DNA from: Coriaria nepalensis
Taxonomy: Eukaryota > Streptophyta > Magnoliopsida > Cucurbitales > Coriariaceae
DNA length: 64,000 nt
Direction of reading: 5' to 3'
Assembly (NCBI GenBank): GCA_027186245.1
Contig: CP114487.1
Span: 4,769,001-4,833,000 of the forward strand
Shown: positions 1-12,904 of the stretch, piece after piece
Numbering within the stretch: the first letter of the stretch is position 1
How the letters are laid out: every line of letters starts with the position of its first letter
Made by a program: the position numbers and the translations under genes
The notes under the pieces: generated by a model
Seen by the model: only the letters and a program-made list of their open reading frames with translations
The model's database searches: none
Told to the model about the DNA's origin: nothing

Positions 1-238
1 TCCTTACGAGGTAGGTTGAGAGAATTAGTAGATTCTGACCGTAATGTAAATGATTGTTTCTCAGAGTGTACTTGCTAGATAAGATAATTTGATAACATCA
101 CAATATCATTACAAATTTACAATATATCTTAGCCAAACGAATCACTGTATAATGCTAAAAACCACTGTATAAACAAACGGCCGCGAGGTAGGGCAATTCC
201 ACGATCGATGGTCAGTCAATCTGATCAAGCCAATAAGA

Positions 239-294
239 GATAACGCTATCCACAATCCACTTGAGGAGAGGGTGCCACGTGGAGAAAAAGATAA
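239..294 (+). promoter_or_regulatory. Light-type promoter module of psbX (G-box between GATAA motifs)
   Basis: A perfect G-box CACGTG lies at 276-281 inside the palindrome CCACGTGG. It is flanked by GATAA (I-box core) at 239-243 and again at 290-294. G-box plus I-box pairs are a known light-responsive arrangement in nuclear photosynthesis genes. The module sits about 160 bases before the psbX start codon, and no clear TATA box is seen between them, which is common for photosystem genes. That it controls psbX is inferred from position. Confidence 0.55.
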
Positions 295-440
295 CGAACG
301 TCGAACTCCAGACCACATCTCAATTTTCCACCTTCCATTTCACCCTCTCCCCCAGATCAATTTAACAGCACCAAATTTGATTTAAACAAACTAGCACCCC
401 CGGAATCAAGAGACCAGAACGGAGAAGAGGAAAAAAAGCA

Positions 441-791
441 ATGGCTTCTACTTCAGCAGCTACAATGTCCATGACAATTACCAATTATGCCCAGAAGCGA
501 GCACCATATTTGCCATCAAAGCCATTGTCTTCACCATCCTCAAAGCAATTGAAGGGGAAGAAGTTTGCAGTGAAGGCATCTTTGGATGAGAAGAAGGTAT
601 TGAGTGGAGTCACAGGAGCTGCTATGACCGCTATAATGGTGATTCCGGATGTAGCAGAAGCGGCAGGCCCAGGACTTACTCCATCTTTGAACAATTTCTT
701 GCTCAGCATTGCAGCAGGTGGCACCGTTCTTGCTGCTATTTTTGGTGCTGTCATTGGAGTTTCCAACTTTGACCCAGTCAAGAGGAGCTGA
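441..791 (+). CDS. psbX: Photosystem II subunit PsbX, chloroplast precursor
   Basis: Encodes a 116-residue precursor of PsbX, a small one-helix subunit of the photosystem II core in the thylakoid membrane, implicated in plastoquinone exchange and PSII stability. The first part is Ser/Ala/Lys-rich like a stromal transit peptide. A second hydrophobic stretch ends in AEA at about residues 72-74, which looks like a thylakoid processing site, so the mature protein would be roughly 42 residues. The mature part has one membrane helix at about residues 86-105 and ends in the family signature [10 protein letters not shown]. The gene has a single coding exon with its start in the context GCAATGGCT. Length and two-step targeting layout match nuclear psbX of other plants. 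No lesion is visible. The identification rests on the conserved C-terminus. Confidence 0.95.
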   Translation: MASTSAATMSMTITNYAQKRAPYLPSKPLSSPSSKQLKGKKFAVKASLDEKKVLSGVTGAAMTAIMVIPDVAEAAGPGLTPSLNNFLLSIAAGGTVLAAIFGAVIGVSNFDPVKRS

Positions 792-3700
792 AAAACAAGT
801 CAGACATTGTAAAACTTTCTTCAGCTTCTTTTTGAATCTGTGATTGTTTGTACTAAATATTAATCGATCTCTCTCTGTTGGCACTGCTTTGATTTCTGAC
901 ATTCCATTTTGCGCCTGAAAGTTGAAAACCCATTAGCTATAAAAGGGGAATAAACCTATGAACACAAACTGAGGTTTCAATTTCCACTACTTGAACAAGA
1001 TTACGTCAAACAACCAAACGTTTTCAAAATTTCCATTCAGTAGTGTATAAGTACGGTGGGGACAAACTTCGGATCCAAATCAAGCATAACTACTGACAAC
1101 TGAGTCAACAGACAAAAGTGGAGAACATTGTAAAATTGAACCTCTAAGTCCTCAAAATCACTATGAAGTGCCGTTAAAAACAGTATCAACTATTATTGCT
1201 CTCTACGAGACATGCTTTTAATTTTGCCAATTATGTAGGAGGCTAGGGTTTTATTGATACTTTATAATGCAATTGAAAAAGATGATTTAACATAAATACA
1301 AAGAGATTATATATAAACTAATTAAAGGAAACTAAAAAAGACAGTGAAATGAAAATATTAATCAACCCTTAATAAACAATAATAAATAAAACAAAAATAA
1401 TCATATATTTCTTAATAACTATGACTCTATAATTTTCCATGCAATTTAGATTTGTAATGTTATCAAGCATTTTCTCTTACTCAATTATATTAAGACTCCT
1501 AGGATTTTTCTTCAAATAAGAATCACACATGTTCTCTTATTTTTATACACTCATTATAATTATTATGGAATAAGCTTACTTAAAATTGATCTTTTATAAA
1601 TTACTAATATTTCTCTTAAGATTTCATTATATTTTTATATTAACATCTTCTAGTATATTTACCCAGACATCTATAAACTGTATAATTTTCTTTTAAAAAA
1701 AGAATTTATTTTGATTTTAAAAAATTAGCAGCGACTAAATTGATTTGAATTCCATCTAATTAATACTTCTTAATTCATGTTTTCATTTTTATCTTTAATC
1801 AACCAACAACAAGTATTATCAGTCTCAAAAATTCTAATTTTCTATAATAATTTTTTTTTTCTTATTTTATATTGATATATTTATGAAAATATATTTCCTT
1901 TAATTATGATTACTTTTGCTCTTTATTAAAAACATATTACTTTCAGTAATTTTTTATTTTTTATTTTTTTTTGTATATCGTTTATAAATTTTAAGTACTT
2001 TATATTTCATCTGATCTAAATTTTATCAAGATCGAATTGGATAAAGTAACATTGGATGGCAACAATAAACGAAGCCAAATAATTTACAAATGGAGTGGTG
2101 GAGAGAGAATCTATAGATCGATCGAGAATAATTCAAATTAATTAATATCTCTCACTACGAATCTCTGATTTTTTTACCATTTTTACACAACTCTTTTGGA
2201 GTATATAATCATGTATGTGTGTGCAATAATTTAAGTTATTGAGATAGTTAAAATAAAGTATATGGGAATATTTTAAACTCATCCATATATTTGAAATAAT
2301 CGAATCTCGTACAACAACAAAGAGATAAATATCTGATTGTGGTCCAATGAAAATGGAAAGGGATGTAGTAGTACTCTAATGACCCATAATATTTCAAAAT
2401 CTCAAGCAGAAAGAAACATTTGTATCAATCAGTCTCGGCGGGGCCCAATTTTTTCCTGAAATCAGGAAATTGGGATGTCATCAAAGGGTCCACCCAACAA
2501 AGTAATACAAAGGAAGAAAGATGCATTAGGGGGGGAATCAACAACTTGAAGGGGGGTATATAGTCACATCTGACATTTATTGCATAAAGTGAATAAAAAA
2601 AGGAAGTGAAAAAAAAAAAAAAACCATAATAAGAGAACCATAATAACCAGAGGAAAAGGATAAGCATGGAGATGTTAGAGTTCCATGATTCCAACCTAAA
2701 AGAGAGAAAGGGACCCTTTCATTTCTCTTTCTATTCAAAGTCTAAATACGTTGATGCTCTTTTTTTTTTGATCGACCAACTTAAACTTAAGTATATGATA
2801 TTGTGAATAATTTATGGTATAAAAAAAGTGATATAAAAAAGTGAGAAATTTGATTAGCTAAATTAGATAAAGCAGTTGAAGCAGATCTTGACCAACGGGT
2901 TAAATTGGTATAAAATTTAAACCCGAAAGTATCAAAATATCTAAGATTGGTAATAAAATATTTTAATATATTCAATTCTCCTTCAGTTTAGTATATTAAA
3001 AATGTGTATAATATATTTAATTACAAGGTATTTTAAAATTAAAAATACTTTATATTATATAATTTATAATTTCAATTTTAAAACGAACTGGATTTAAATA
3101 TTATTAAATATTTTAGCACTTAAAATTGAAAATTAATAGGAGTTTGTTTACAATATTTTACTCTTTAATTTACCGTCCACATATATGTGTATATATAGTC
3201 AGTCAGTGGTGCCTTGTTTTTAAACATATCCAAGTCCCAATAAAATTCTTGACTGTCTCCACCAATAATATCAAACAGACTGATCATTGGCTTAAATATT
3301 ATGTATGCATAGTAAGTATGATTAGGGGAAAAAGAAAACACCCCCCTATCTCCTAAAACCTGCTTTCTTCCATACTTTTTCAAATCAATGTTGCAGCATT
3401 TTTCTCAACAAACGCCATATATTGGAAAAAAAAATTAATAATAAAAAATAAAAAACCTTGTGGCTGACATGATCTTGATCTTTAAATTGATGTAATAAGA
3501 TTAAGCCAAGTTTAAGAAGCTCCTAGAAACTAGATGGAATGAGAATGCTTAATTAACTTCCTTCAATTAAGTCCAAATTACATAGAAGTAATTACAATGA
3601 TAGGGATAGATATGGGTGATATCTGAATAATTATTTCTCTAAGAAATATGTAAGTGAACAAACTAGAGATTCTTGATTAATTTTTTTTTTTTTTTTTTTT

Positions 3701-3801
3701 TTTCAATTTTTGGCCAGAAGATTCTTGACTAATTGACTGACACAAGAAAGTTACATAATCTAATAAGAATAACAAGAAGACTACGGAGGATTCTAATTCT
3801 C
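792..3801. other. Gene-free AT-rich stretch
   Basis: Holds the psbX 3' region and then about 2.9 kb of AT-rich sequence with many stop codons in all frames. Short reading frames at 2425-2694 and 3126-3383 lack any recognisable motif. A small imperfect hairpin lies at 2444-2474 and a T-run at about 3681-3703. I see no RNA gene and no transposon protein here. Confidence 0.6.
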
Positions 3802-4149
3802 TTACACGGGTCGGTTCCGTTTTTGGCCGTGTTTTCCGTCGGATTTCAAATTAGCACCACTAGAATCACCTTCAGAAGAAACGTCCATTGATCTGGTGAA
3901 AGAGCCAGAAAGATCGGCGTATAAATCGACTACCCTCCGAATATTATTGTTTAACTCTCTTATTAGGCCCACATTTCGGCTCAAATTGTCAGGAATTTTT
4001 GACTCGTGGTTTTGGTTTATCTCATTGATCAGCAGCCTGTTTTGATCCAGTATGTCTTGAACTTGAACAAAGCTCTTCTGAAATGACTGTAAGATCTTCC
4101 CGTCAATTTGTGTACCATTTCCAAGTCCTGAGAATGTATCACCTTCCAT
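3802..4149 (-). CDS. ELF4-like protein (EARLY FLOWERING 4 family, EFL3/EFL4 type)
   Basis: Encodes 115 residues in a single coding exon. The central part, residues about 16-95, is the ELF4 domain (DUF1313): a two-helix region with the conserved blocks LQSFQKSFVQVQDILDQNR, INEINQNHESK and RNVGLIRELNNNIRRV. ELF4 works in the evening complex with ELF3 and LUX in the plant circadian clock; the ELF4-like paralogues are less well understood. The protein starts MEGDTFSG and has a Ser/Gly/Lys tail, which resembles the EFL3/EFL4 branch more than ELF4 itself. The leader contains an intron (4188-5148), with donor AAG|GTACGT and acceptor TGCAG|GC on the minus strand. The assignment to the family is firm; the exact paralogue is inference. 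Confidence 0.93.
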   Translation of the reverse strand: MEGDTFSGLGNGTQIDGKILQSFQKSFVQVQDILDQNRLLINEINQNHESKIPDNLSRNVGLIRELNNNIRRVVDLYADLSGSFTRSMDVSSEGDSSGANLKSDGKHGQKRNRPV

Positions 4150-5290
4150 TACTTGATTGAAAGCGTTGTTTCAAATTAGAACCAAGCCTGCATTTCAAGA
4201 ATCAAATAAGAACTAGAAGATTAATTTTATACAAATTCTTTGTTTTCTTTAATAAAATGCCCATAAATTAACATATCTTCTTGTTATCTGTACCTTTTGT
4301 TTTCACTTTTCACTAAGTAGCTAGAATCCAAGACAAAACATGAAGGAAGCTCAGGATATCTTCTTTTCTTTTAAGGGAATTTTATGTGCAAATCAGACAA
4401 GGACAGTTCAAGTAGAAGAAACCATGAACAGTAGTAGTAGTACCATGGTCGATTCTTTTTACAAAAAAACGAATCAGAAGACAAACATTAAAATATAAAT
4501 AAATAAAAAAACCTATATATCTATATATTATATAGTAATTGATGTTGTAATATTACTGTAAGGTATTTATGATGAAATGTGGAAAAAGCAGATCCCCATT
4601 TCCATAAAGGGAACCTTTTCCCAAAAAACATTTTTCCAAAAAAACAAAAAAAAAAAAAAAAGCAAGTCAGAAAATACCCAACTAAGGGTAAAAAAAGTTG
4701 AGAGAAGAATCCCAAAAGACCACAAAAAACCAGTCAAATGATGCAGAGAAAGATGAGGTTATGAAGGTACCATATCACAGACACCATTATTGAACTTTCA
4801 CAAACAACCAAGCAACACAAATTTATTTTATCTATATATTTTATTTATTTATTTTATGTAAAGATTAATTTTAAAAAATGGAACCCAATTTTGCAATCGT
4901 AATGGTATAAGTTTACAGCTCATGTATTTTCTAAAGGAAATCAAAATCAATACCTTACAAAAAAAAATTGCAGTTCATAATAAATATAATTACAATAAAG
5001 CTCATAATATGTCCATTAAAACGAAAATTCAAAAACCTTATTTATGAAGCTGATCAAGATCAATTACAAACAGGAACAAAAACAATATCCAGATAGGAAA
5101 ATTAAATATATAAGTAAATAATATTGTTTTTTTTTTCCTCGTACGTACCTTGGAAAATCTGGAACATTATAAGAAGATTGAACCGAATTTCTTAAACAGA
5201 AACGCTTCTCGGATTTAAAGGGAGCTTTAGAGAGAGAAACAGAGAAGTAGAAGAAGAAGTTAGAGAGAGAGAGAGAGAGAGAGAGAGTAT
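4150..5290 (-). other. Leader of the ELF4-like gene with a 5'UTR intron
   Basis: Read on the minus strand, a leader exon ends at 5149 with a strong donor (AAG|GTACGTAC), and an acceptor at 4188/4187 leads into the coding exon 37 bases before the start codon. The intron is about 961 bases long. The leader exon is pyrimidine-rich and contains a CT tract (GA on the plus strand, 5262-5287). Introns in the leader are inferred from splice consensus only. Confidence 0.5.
5262..5287. repeat. (GA)n microsatellite in the ELF4-like leader
   Basis: About 13 uninterrupted GA units on the plus strand, CT on the transcribed strand. It lies in the presumed 5' untranslated exon of the ELF4-like gene. CT tracts in leaders are common in plants. 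Confidence 0.85.
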
Positions 5291-5742
5291 GCAGATTTGA
5301 CAGTCACGCTCGGACCCCTCTCGTTGTGTGTAAATATGTTAGCTCTATTCTATAATCTATGTCCGCCTCTGTTATATCGTGTTTATTAAGCTCTTTTTTT
5401 TACGGCTGCGATTCTCTGTGGTCACTATACGCTAAGCTTGGGTACTGGAGCTGTCCAGGTACAGCCACGTCGACGTATGTATGATTCATTATCGATTGTA
5501 TTTGCCATCATTGATTGGGCCCACTAGAACCAAGTTTCTAAAAGCACCTTTTTTCTTTCATGATAGACTTGTTGATCGTTTTCCATGTAATTTCTTTATA
5601 GATTTTTTTTTTCTTTGTTGTTTATTTTTTTTTGTTATAGATAAGATACTCTGTGTATTCCTTTACATCTGTGTATTCCTGTACGTTAATATTAAGTCTT
5701 TATTTTTATTTTAAAAGTTGATATTTTTGGAATAGTCAGAGA

Positions 5743-5744
<2 letters not shown>

Positions 5745-5774
<30 letters not shown>
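5745..5774. repeat. (TAA)n microsatellite
   Basis: About ten AAT/TAA units in a row in intergenic DNA upstream of the ELF4-like gene. Confidence 0.85.
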
Positions 5775-5776
<2 letters not shown>

Positions 5777-8700
5777 TGAATTTGTAGAGGTAATTGATAA
5801 TTCTTTTAGATATGTCTTTCTAAAATTGAGAAATAATATTTTTTTAAATAATTGACAAATATTAGCGACTTGATATATTTATTATTAATATAAGGTATTT
5901 TTATTTATCATATTTATTATTTTTACTAAAAATTCATATTATATGTCTTTAATTCTGAAGGTATATGTTCATTAATGTAACTGGGTTAAATCCGATAAAT
6001 ATATATATATTTTATATGATATAATCTTATTTTTTAATATTAATGATATTATTATATGTTATGTATTAATAATTCAATAACAATAAAGACATTTATTTAT
6101 CTTGTTATTAATTATATTAGAATTAAGATAATATGCTTATTTATTAAATATCATGATAAATTTAGTATCTGAAGTTATGCATTTGAAGCTGTCCATTGAT
6201 AATCTGAATATATAATTCCATAGTTTATTTCCTAAATGTGTAAGATAGTTATCATGAATATTGATGTTAGTGAAACACCGGATCAAAATATTGGCTAGGA
6301 TACTAATTGTACAATTATTAGTTATAATAGGTTCTTGTGGAAAATATTTGTCTCTCATCTCTTGAGTAGTCTTAATACTTTGCTCGAGTCAATCTTGATT
6401 TAGAAGTTTAAGTTAATTAATTATGAGATGATTGATATTAATTGTTTAGTTTAAAAGTTATTTTAAAGTTAAGCAAATCTAATAATGAATTACTTCTTAA
6501 TCTCACGGTTAGTATTGACATTTTGTAGAAGCCAATCTTAGCTTGGAGTTTAAGTTAATGAATCGTGAGATGAGTGAATTAATTGTTTAATTAAATATAT
6601 TTGTTGTAAGTTAAATGAATCTAATTGTGAGTTAGATAAAATAATAACTTGTTATGAGATCCTCCTGTGTTATCGTGATGTAAAATCTAATTGGTCATAC
6701 AAATTGAAATTCTAAAGTAACTCAATTACATTTTCTTCAAGAATAAGGAAAAATGACCTTTTTGATTTTAGGGTAAATTCATAATTGGCCTTATAATATG
6801 AGTATAAGGGTAAAATGATAAATTATAATTTGATATAATACCGTGCAACTTTGCTAATACAACTAAGCATGACATTACTTTAATTAGAAGTTAATAATTT
6901 ATACATTAATTTTTTTAATTATATGTCTCGAAGATTCGTAGTTAACAATTAGACCATTAAAATGTTAATATGTTAAATTATTAATTGAATTTCATGGGCC
7001 AATTAAATAAAGTTTGTGAAAATCTAATCGTCAAGAAGTTGGTAGATCATCTGAAGCTACTTAGGTAACCCACATTTGGTTAGAATAAGAAGGGATGGTC
7101 TATTTAGGGAACTCACATTTATAAGACACTTCTATCTATGGGAAAAATTTATAAGACTAAAGTCATTGGTGATACTATTGAGATTGATGTATGTCATATT
7201 CTATTGAGTAAAGTAGTTTGATGTCATATTCTATTTCATTAGGAAGGTGAAATATTAAGATGATGATCATGAACAAATCAAAAGTCATGAAGTTGAGATT
7301 AGGGAAGGATTAAGTGAAGAGAAGATAAATGAAGTACCTAAACTTAGGGATCATCAATTTTAATGTATAACTTTTGATCCAAATCGTAAATCACTTGAAG
7401 ACTACTCATGAGAAGGTATTGGACTTGAAAATAGAAATTAACTTCATGAATATTTTGAAGATTGTTATATTTTCTAAATATATATTTTTTCTTTTGGGAT
7501 GAAAGATTCAATATTCAAGCAATATTGACAATATTTTCTCTATTATTGTTAGTCTTTAAGGTATTTTCATAATTTTATTTTTTCTTAATTAAGTTATAGT
7601 TTATAAGTCATAATCTTTTAAGATTTCTGATATTATTATAATTATTATTTTAATTATATTTTAATTATGACTCTAAATTGTTATGGTTTCTTATACTACT
7701 TGACTTTTTACATATTTATTTATAGATATTGGAGTATATATACTTTTGAAGATGATCATTTTAATAAATAAAAATTAAACTTTTGAATTTTTAGAATCTT
7801 ATCTTCTAATGAATTCTATAATTTTTTAACATCCGTTCAAATAAATTTCGAACACTCATTCATAAATTTTACATAAATGAATTAAGTTCTTTCATTTTAT
7901 GTCAACTTCTTTCATGCAGATTGTTGATTTATTTACGAAGTCGTGTGCTCACACTCTGCATCATAAGTTTTAATCTTTCTATTCGCCTTTTACTTATCTA
8001 TTTTAAACCCCTTTACGTATTCTCTTTAACTTATTAAGAAACACCAATCTTGATTTTCACATCTCCCTATTTACTTTCACTAATCTCAGAGATAATAATA
8101 TGGGGAAGAGGCATGTACAGGAGTCGATCGAGCTAACCACGAGTAGTTCAGGTCAACTTTTTGAAGCTCGAGAAATTTTTAAATGAACCCTTGGTCCACA
8201 AAAATATGCGGCCAGGCCCAAAGATGGATGTCGAGTGGATTTAGGGAGAAAAAAGTTTGTCAAGAGTGTGTCATAAATACATGGAAGAATTTATAAATGG
8301 GTTTCATTTGAACCTGATCTACAAATTATTTGAAGACCAGGTCCGTTTAACTGCTGCCGTGCTAACCTTGAGTAACACAATATGTTGAAGAAACTCTTAG
8401 TTAGTCACTATGCTAAACAAGCATCCTTATTATTTTCCCGAGCAGAAATAAGAAATTCCATTAACTTGCATTGCTTTTCTTAGTGGGAAATATGTGACAG
8501 CAGAAGATGCTTTAGTTCTCACTATAGATTCACAGAGTTACTCATTAAAGAGAAAACATGTTAATTATCAAGAAAAATAGCCCAACCCTAAAAAACAAAG
8601 TAAAACAGACACATATCTTAGCCAGAATTAGACAACATGCCAAACTAGAGAATCAGTTTAGTTGTTAATTCCTTGCCTACCATTACCACAAGTAATTCCT

Positions 8701-8957
8701 TGTTGATTTTGTCATAGTAATGGGAATATACAGAGTTAAGCAATTACAGCCAATCCTATTTGATTTATCTTGGGCAAAACTTAATTATTTAAGCTACCAA
8801 ATTGTAGATCTTGGGATTGCCTCTTCCTTTTTCTCTAAATGAATAATCTATATTAAAGGTTGTTCATTTAAAGAATGGGATGCGCAATTTGATAACTATA
8901 TGATAAGATGTATGTACACAAGCTATTATCTGTAGGTAAAAACTAGACACAGAGAAA
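5775..8957. other. Gene-free intergenic stretch with old repeat debris
   Basis: AT-rich, stops in every frame. Around 6390 and 6532 a block of about 60 bases occurs twice with a period near 142 bases (both copies hold a variant of CAATCTT...TTTAAGTTAAT). Near 7905-7950 a short plus-strand translation (IVDLFTKS) resembles the C-terminal end of Copia polyproteins, so part of this region may be a very old Copia copy. No intact gene is seen. Confidence 0.5.
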
Positions 8958-11900
8958 CTATGAACTTGCAGAGAGAAGCTTAGTTAAAGTAGTCTGTAGT
9001 GATGAAACCGAATCCACAGCAGTTTTCATGAACCAGCTGAATCCAACTTTCACCCTATGCTCATCCGTTGGTAATCTAATCAAGTATGCTACTTTCCTTG
9101 CTGCATACATGCCATGCCCCCATCCCACATTATAATTAGAGAGAGAGAGAGAGAGAGGAGTAAAATTATACATGTATAGATCACATGGGGCGGAAAAATT
9201 TATCATACCAGCATGGCCGATAGGACCTTCTAAGGTTAGACCTTCAATGAAACTTGGAGAGATAGCAGCATCATTCCTCCCTAGAGTCATCATCTCACCT
9301 AAATTCTGAAACCTGAATATGTAGCACGGAATCTTGATTTAATGGTAATGCACATCGAGAAAGTTTCATACCTAGAGCAGATAATATTATAATAGAATGC
9401 TTTTCAAGGCGTTGGAGCTATAATACCTAAATGGCAAAAGAGGACGGTCATTGATTGCAGCCCACAGATTCCAACCAGTAAAGTCAGCTTGTTGAAAAGC
9501 AACCTGCATGGTTTAAAAAGAAGCACAGAACAAAGCAATCCGTCGAACACAAATAATCACTAGAAAAAGAGTACATACATAATAGAGAAGTTCTTGTATA
9601 CACAAAGGGTAGGTTGCTACCTACACTCGATCAACTGAGAAAATGTCACAAATAAAAAGAGAGAAGTTGAACATCAGGTGGCATTTTCTCATTTAGGCAA
9701 GATCAGGTAACTATGGTTTGTGTACACGATATATATTCATACGGAATAATACTCTAGTACTGGCTATATATAAATATTAATAATCTATCTGAATGACTGA
9801 TACAAAAATCTAATATATTTATACCTGTGCTGTGGCAGGAAGAAGGTGTCCGTTTGAATCCCTCAAGGCAGAGGAGTCACCAAGTGCAAAAATACGTGGA
9901 TGCCCCTTGACACGAAGAGTTTCATCTGTTTCTGCTTGTCCCCTTCCATTTAAGGGAAGAAAGTTTTGTCCCAAGTTAGAAAGAAGGGATTTGGACCCAA
10001 CAGTCCATAACACCAAATCTACTTCTAAGTTTTTCCCTTCTAATCCCTTTCCTGCAGGTTGAAGTTCTAATACATATCTTTCAGGTTTTTCTTCTGGTTT
10101 CTCTGAAACTTCACCATTTTGAACTCTCTGAATACTGCGAACAACATAACCCAATACAAGTTCAACTTTCCTGGACGAAAGAACCTACAACAAGTAGAGA
10201 GAATGGCTTCAGATTCAGAAGGAAGTTTTAATGATTATGGCACAAAAATACTTGAAAAGTTTCAGACAATCAAACATTATCATAAGTAGCTAGGCTTATA
10301 CATGATTTGAGAATCCATATATTATAAATGTCAGCCAAGTTAGTTAAAATTGAAAAAATTCCATAAGACTAAATTCCATAAGACTCTTATACTCTTATGA
10401 TAACTTACTTTCAAGGCAGCTTCCCTATTCCCAGTTGGAGCATTTGGGCAGATTGTGCTTTCTGCATTGATTGCTTGTATTAATCCTCTTTCTTGCAATC
10501 TCTCAGAAATTGTGGCAGCCAGCTCTATGCCAGAGTAACCACAACCGACAATAGCCACACGTATGAGAAAGTCCTTGGCAAAGTTCTTCCTCTCAAGAGC
10601 TTTTAACTTCCTATCAATTTTCTGCATCAAAGAATAATACACATAAATTTATCACAGCATTGAAAAGAGAAAATTATATACACATCAAGGAAGAACTCTA
10701 ATTTTTTTTATAATTGCTCACTTGTGCATCCTCCAAGTTGGAGAACGGAATTGCATGTTCCATTGCTCCTGCCACAAGATCAAGTTTCGTTTCAGCTCCC
10801 AAAGAAAGAACCAGCCTAATTGTCAAGACGCAAGAGAGGAGTGAGAAAAAAAAAAATAAAGAGGCCAAACTTCCACATGGGTAAGGATCATCTTACATGA
10901 AATAAGAATAGAAAATGTTAAGTCGAATCTTCAAAGAGCTTTAAGTCGAAACATACCAGTCATATTCAATTACAAGGCCACTTTCAAGTTGCACAGTTCC
11001 ACCTGAACTAGATTGCTTAGACCCATTCACCTCCAAATGATCAGATGGGTGTAAGAGTTTTACTCTATCCTGAACAAATTCCACACCAGTGCTTGCCAGC
11101 AAATCAGAGAAACGAGGAGCTATTTCCCATTCATCTACTTCTGCATTCAGTGAAGTGTTGTTTTTAAATTTTCACCCAATAAGAACATTGAAGGGGTATT
11201 ACCTTTTGAATAGGAGAAAAAAAAATAGTACCTCCAGATAGAAGCTCATATAGCATTGGCTTAAAGACGAAATATTCAGACTGGTCAACAAGAAGCACCT
11301 GGTCGTTCATCAAACATTCCTTGAGGAGTAGGTTAAAGGGTTATACAGAAAGAGTAAACTGCCCTACCTAAGGGTAACGTGATGTTGTTTACCTGAGGCC
11401 TTTTGTCATCTGGCCATACAAGTGATTCTAGTCTCAAAGCAGTATATAACCCTCCAAATCCTCCACCTAATATGCACACCCTTGGCTTCTGAAAGGAGCA
11501 AAAAAAGGATGTGGTCATGCATATTACAAATAGATTAACTTCAAACCCAACAATATCATAACTAATAAATTCTGAGATTTGAATGGGACAATGAAGCAGA
11601 TAATGTATGAATTACCATCTAGACAGACTCATAATACTATCCTAGCAATGGGAAGATCTTGAATTGTAATCTTTTAGGCTGTTGATATTATTAATCCTAC
11701 TAAAAGCGGGATATAGAATATAAAAACATTTAAAAACCAAGAGGAAGGAAAAGAGGAGGAAACATCAATATGTATATCAAAGCAAACGACACATCACACA
11801 GTGAGTGAGAGTAAGGAATAAGACCTTGTTATCGGGCCAGGAGTAAAACTGAGGTGGTGATGATTGGTTATCTGGTTTCTCAAGTACGCCTCCATTTATT

Positions 11901-12178
11901 CCTGATTCTGAAGTGCTTGAAATTGGAAACCCTAGTCTTCCCTCTCCTTTAACGCTTGTAAAGATTGAGAAATTGGTTTCATTTCTCCAAAACGAAGATG
12001 GAAATAATTTACTCCAGACCTTTCCCTTTCTTCCCCAACCTATAAATCCAAAAAAAAAAAAAGAAAAGAAAAAATGATAAACCCTCTGCAAATGGAGAGA
12101 AAGGGAAAATGAAGAGAGCGTACGATTGATGGATGAGAGAGGTGGAGAAGCAGAGGCAGTTAGTGTAAGGTGCGCCAT
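8958..12178 (-). CDS. NDC1: Type II NAD(P)H dehydrogenase C1 (NDC1), chloroplast/mitochondrial
   Basis: Eleven exons on the minus strand: 12124-12178, 11825-12039, 11393-11488, 11232-11298, 10957-11140, 10722-10815, 10409-10621, 9825-10184, 9427-9503, 9209-9312, 8958-9100. Phases join without a break to 535 residues, close to the roughly 519 of the Arabidopsis protein. The enzyme is a monotopic flavoprotein that passes electrons from NAD(P)H to quinones; in plastids NDC1 acts on plastoglobule quinones and in vitamin K1 synthesis. A Ser-rich targeting peptide comes first. The first Rossmann motif GGGFGG (residues 98-103) binds FAD, and the second, GCGYSG (263-268), binds NAD(P)H. Other blocks are YSWPDNK, FVFKPMLYELLSGE, RGQAETDETLRVKGHPRIFALGD (split across my reading, all in exon 8) and LIRLPTDEHR near the C-terminus. 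The first intron (12040-12123) is the least certain border. No disruption is visible. Confidence 0.93.
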
Positions 12179-12790
12179 TTGAACGGAGATGAGCGGTGTA
12201 AAGAACAAAGAAAGCTTCACACACAAAGAAAAACGAAAAAGAAAAGACTTGAGATTGGACAGAAGAAAGAAGACGACGACGACGGAGTTGTAGTATTTTT
12301 AAGTACAGTGATAACCGAGAAAAAGAAAAAAAGAAGAAGAGGGATATGGTAGCAGAAAATATGGCGGTAAAAGTTCAATACGGGTTTATGGAGCAGAAAT
12401 TTTCGAACAAAGAAGGGGATATGGTAGCTGGACTTAACTGTTAGCTGTGGTCTTCCATTTTACTCGACAGACCACATTTTCTCTACATCCAACTGTTTTT
12501 CTTCCCTACTACTCACCCAAATCGGACCTATAACAATTTTGAAAAATATTTTTCATATTTATAAATATAAAAATTAATTTTTTTTCAGTTGTTAAAATGT
12601 ATTTGATAATATATATTTTTTTTATCTATTATTTCAAATTTATTTTTCTGAAAGTTTCTAAAAATGGTAAAAAGTTAAAATTCGAAAAATATTAATAATT
12701 ATTTTTATTTTTTCTATATTTAAAAATAATTTTTTTATTATCACTACATAAATACCTTTTTAATAAAATTGAAAAAACTAAAATTACCGC

Positions 12791-12904
12791 CACGTGAATT
12801 TTACATGATCGAAATTCTTATATTCCCAAAGATCTGTGACTACCATCTTTATTCTAGAATTACTAATTTGATCCATACTAAGACTTATAAACTTGTGACA
12901 CGTG
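12791..12904. promoter_or_regulatory. Pair of G-box motifs upstream of NDC1
   Basis: CACGTG occurs at 12791-12796 (in CCACGTGA) and at 12899-12904 (in ACACGTGGC, an ABRE-type context), about 610-730 bases upstream of the NDC1 start codon. Two palindromic G-boxes within 115 bases are a plausible bZIP/bHLH target. A link with NDC1 is only inferred from position. Confidence 0.3.

Noticed and set aside
485..902. Minus-strand frames over psbX
   Set aside because: Shadows of psbX, which is identified by its conserved C-terminus on the plus strand.
2444..2474. Hairpin CCCAATTTTTTCCTGA/TCAGGAAATTGGG
   Set aside because: Short and imperfect, with no neighbour it could serve; expected by chance in this length of AT-rich DNA.
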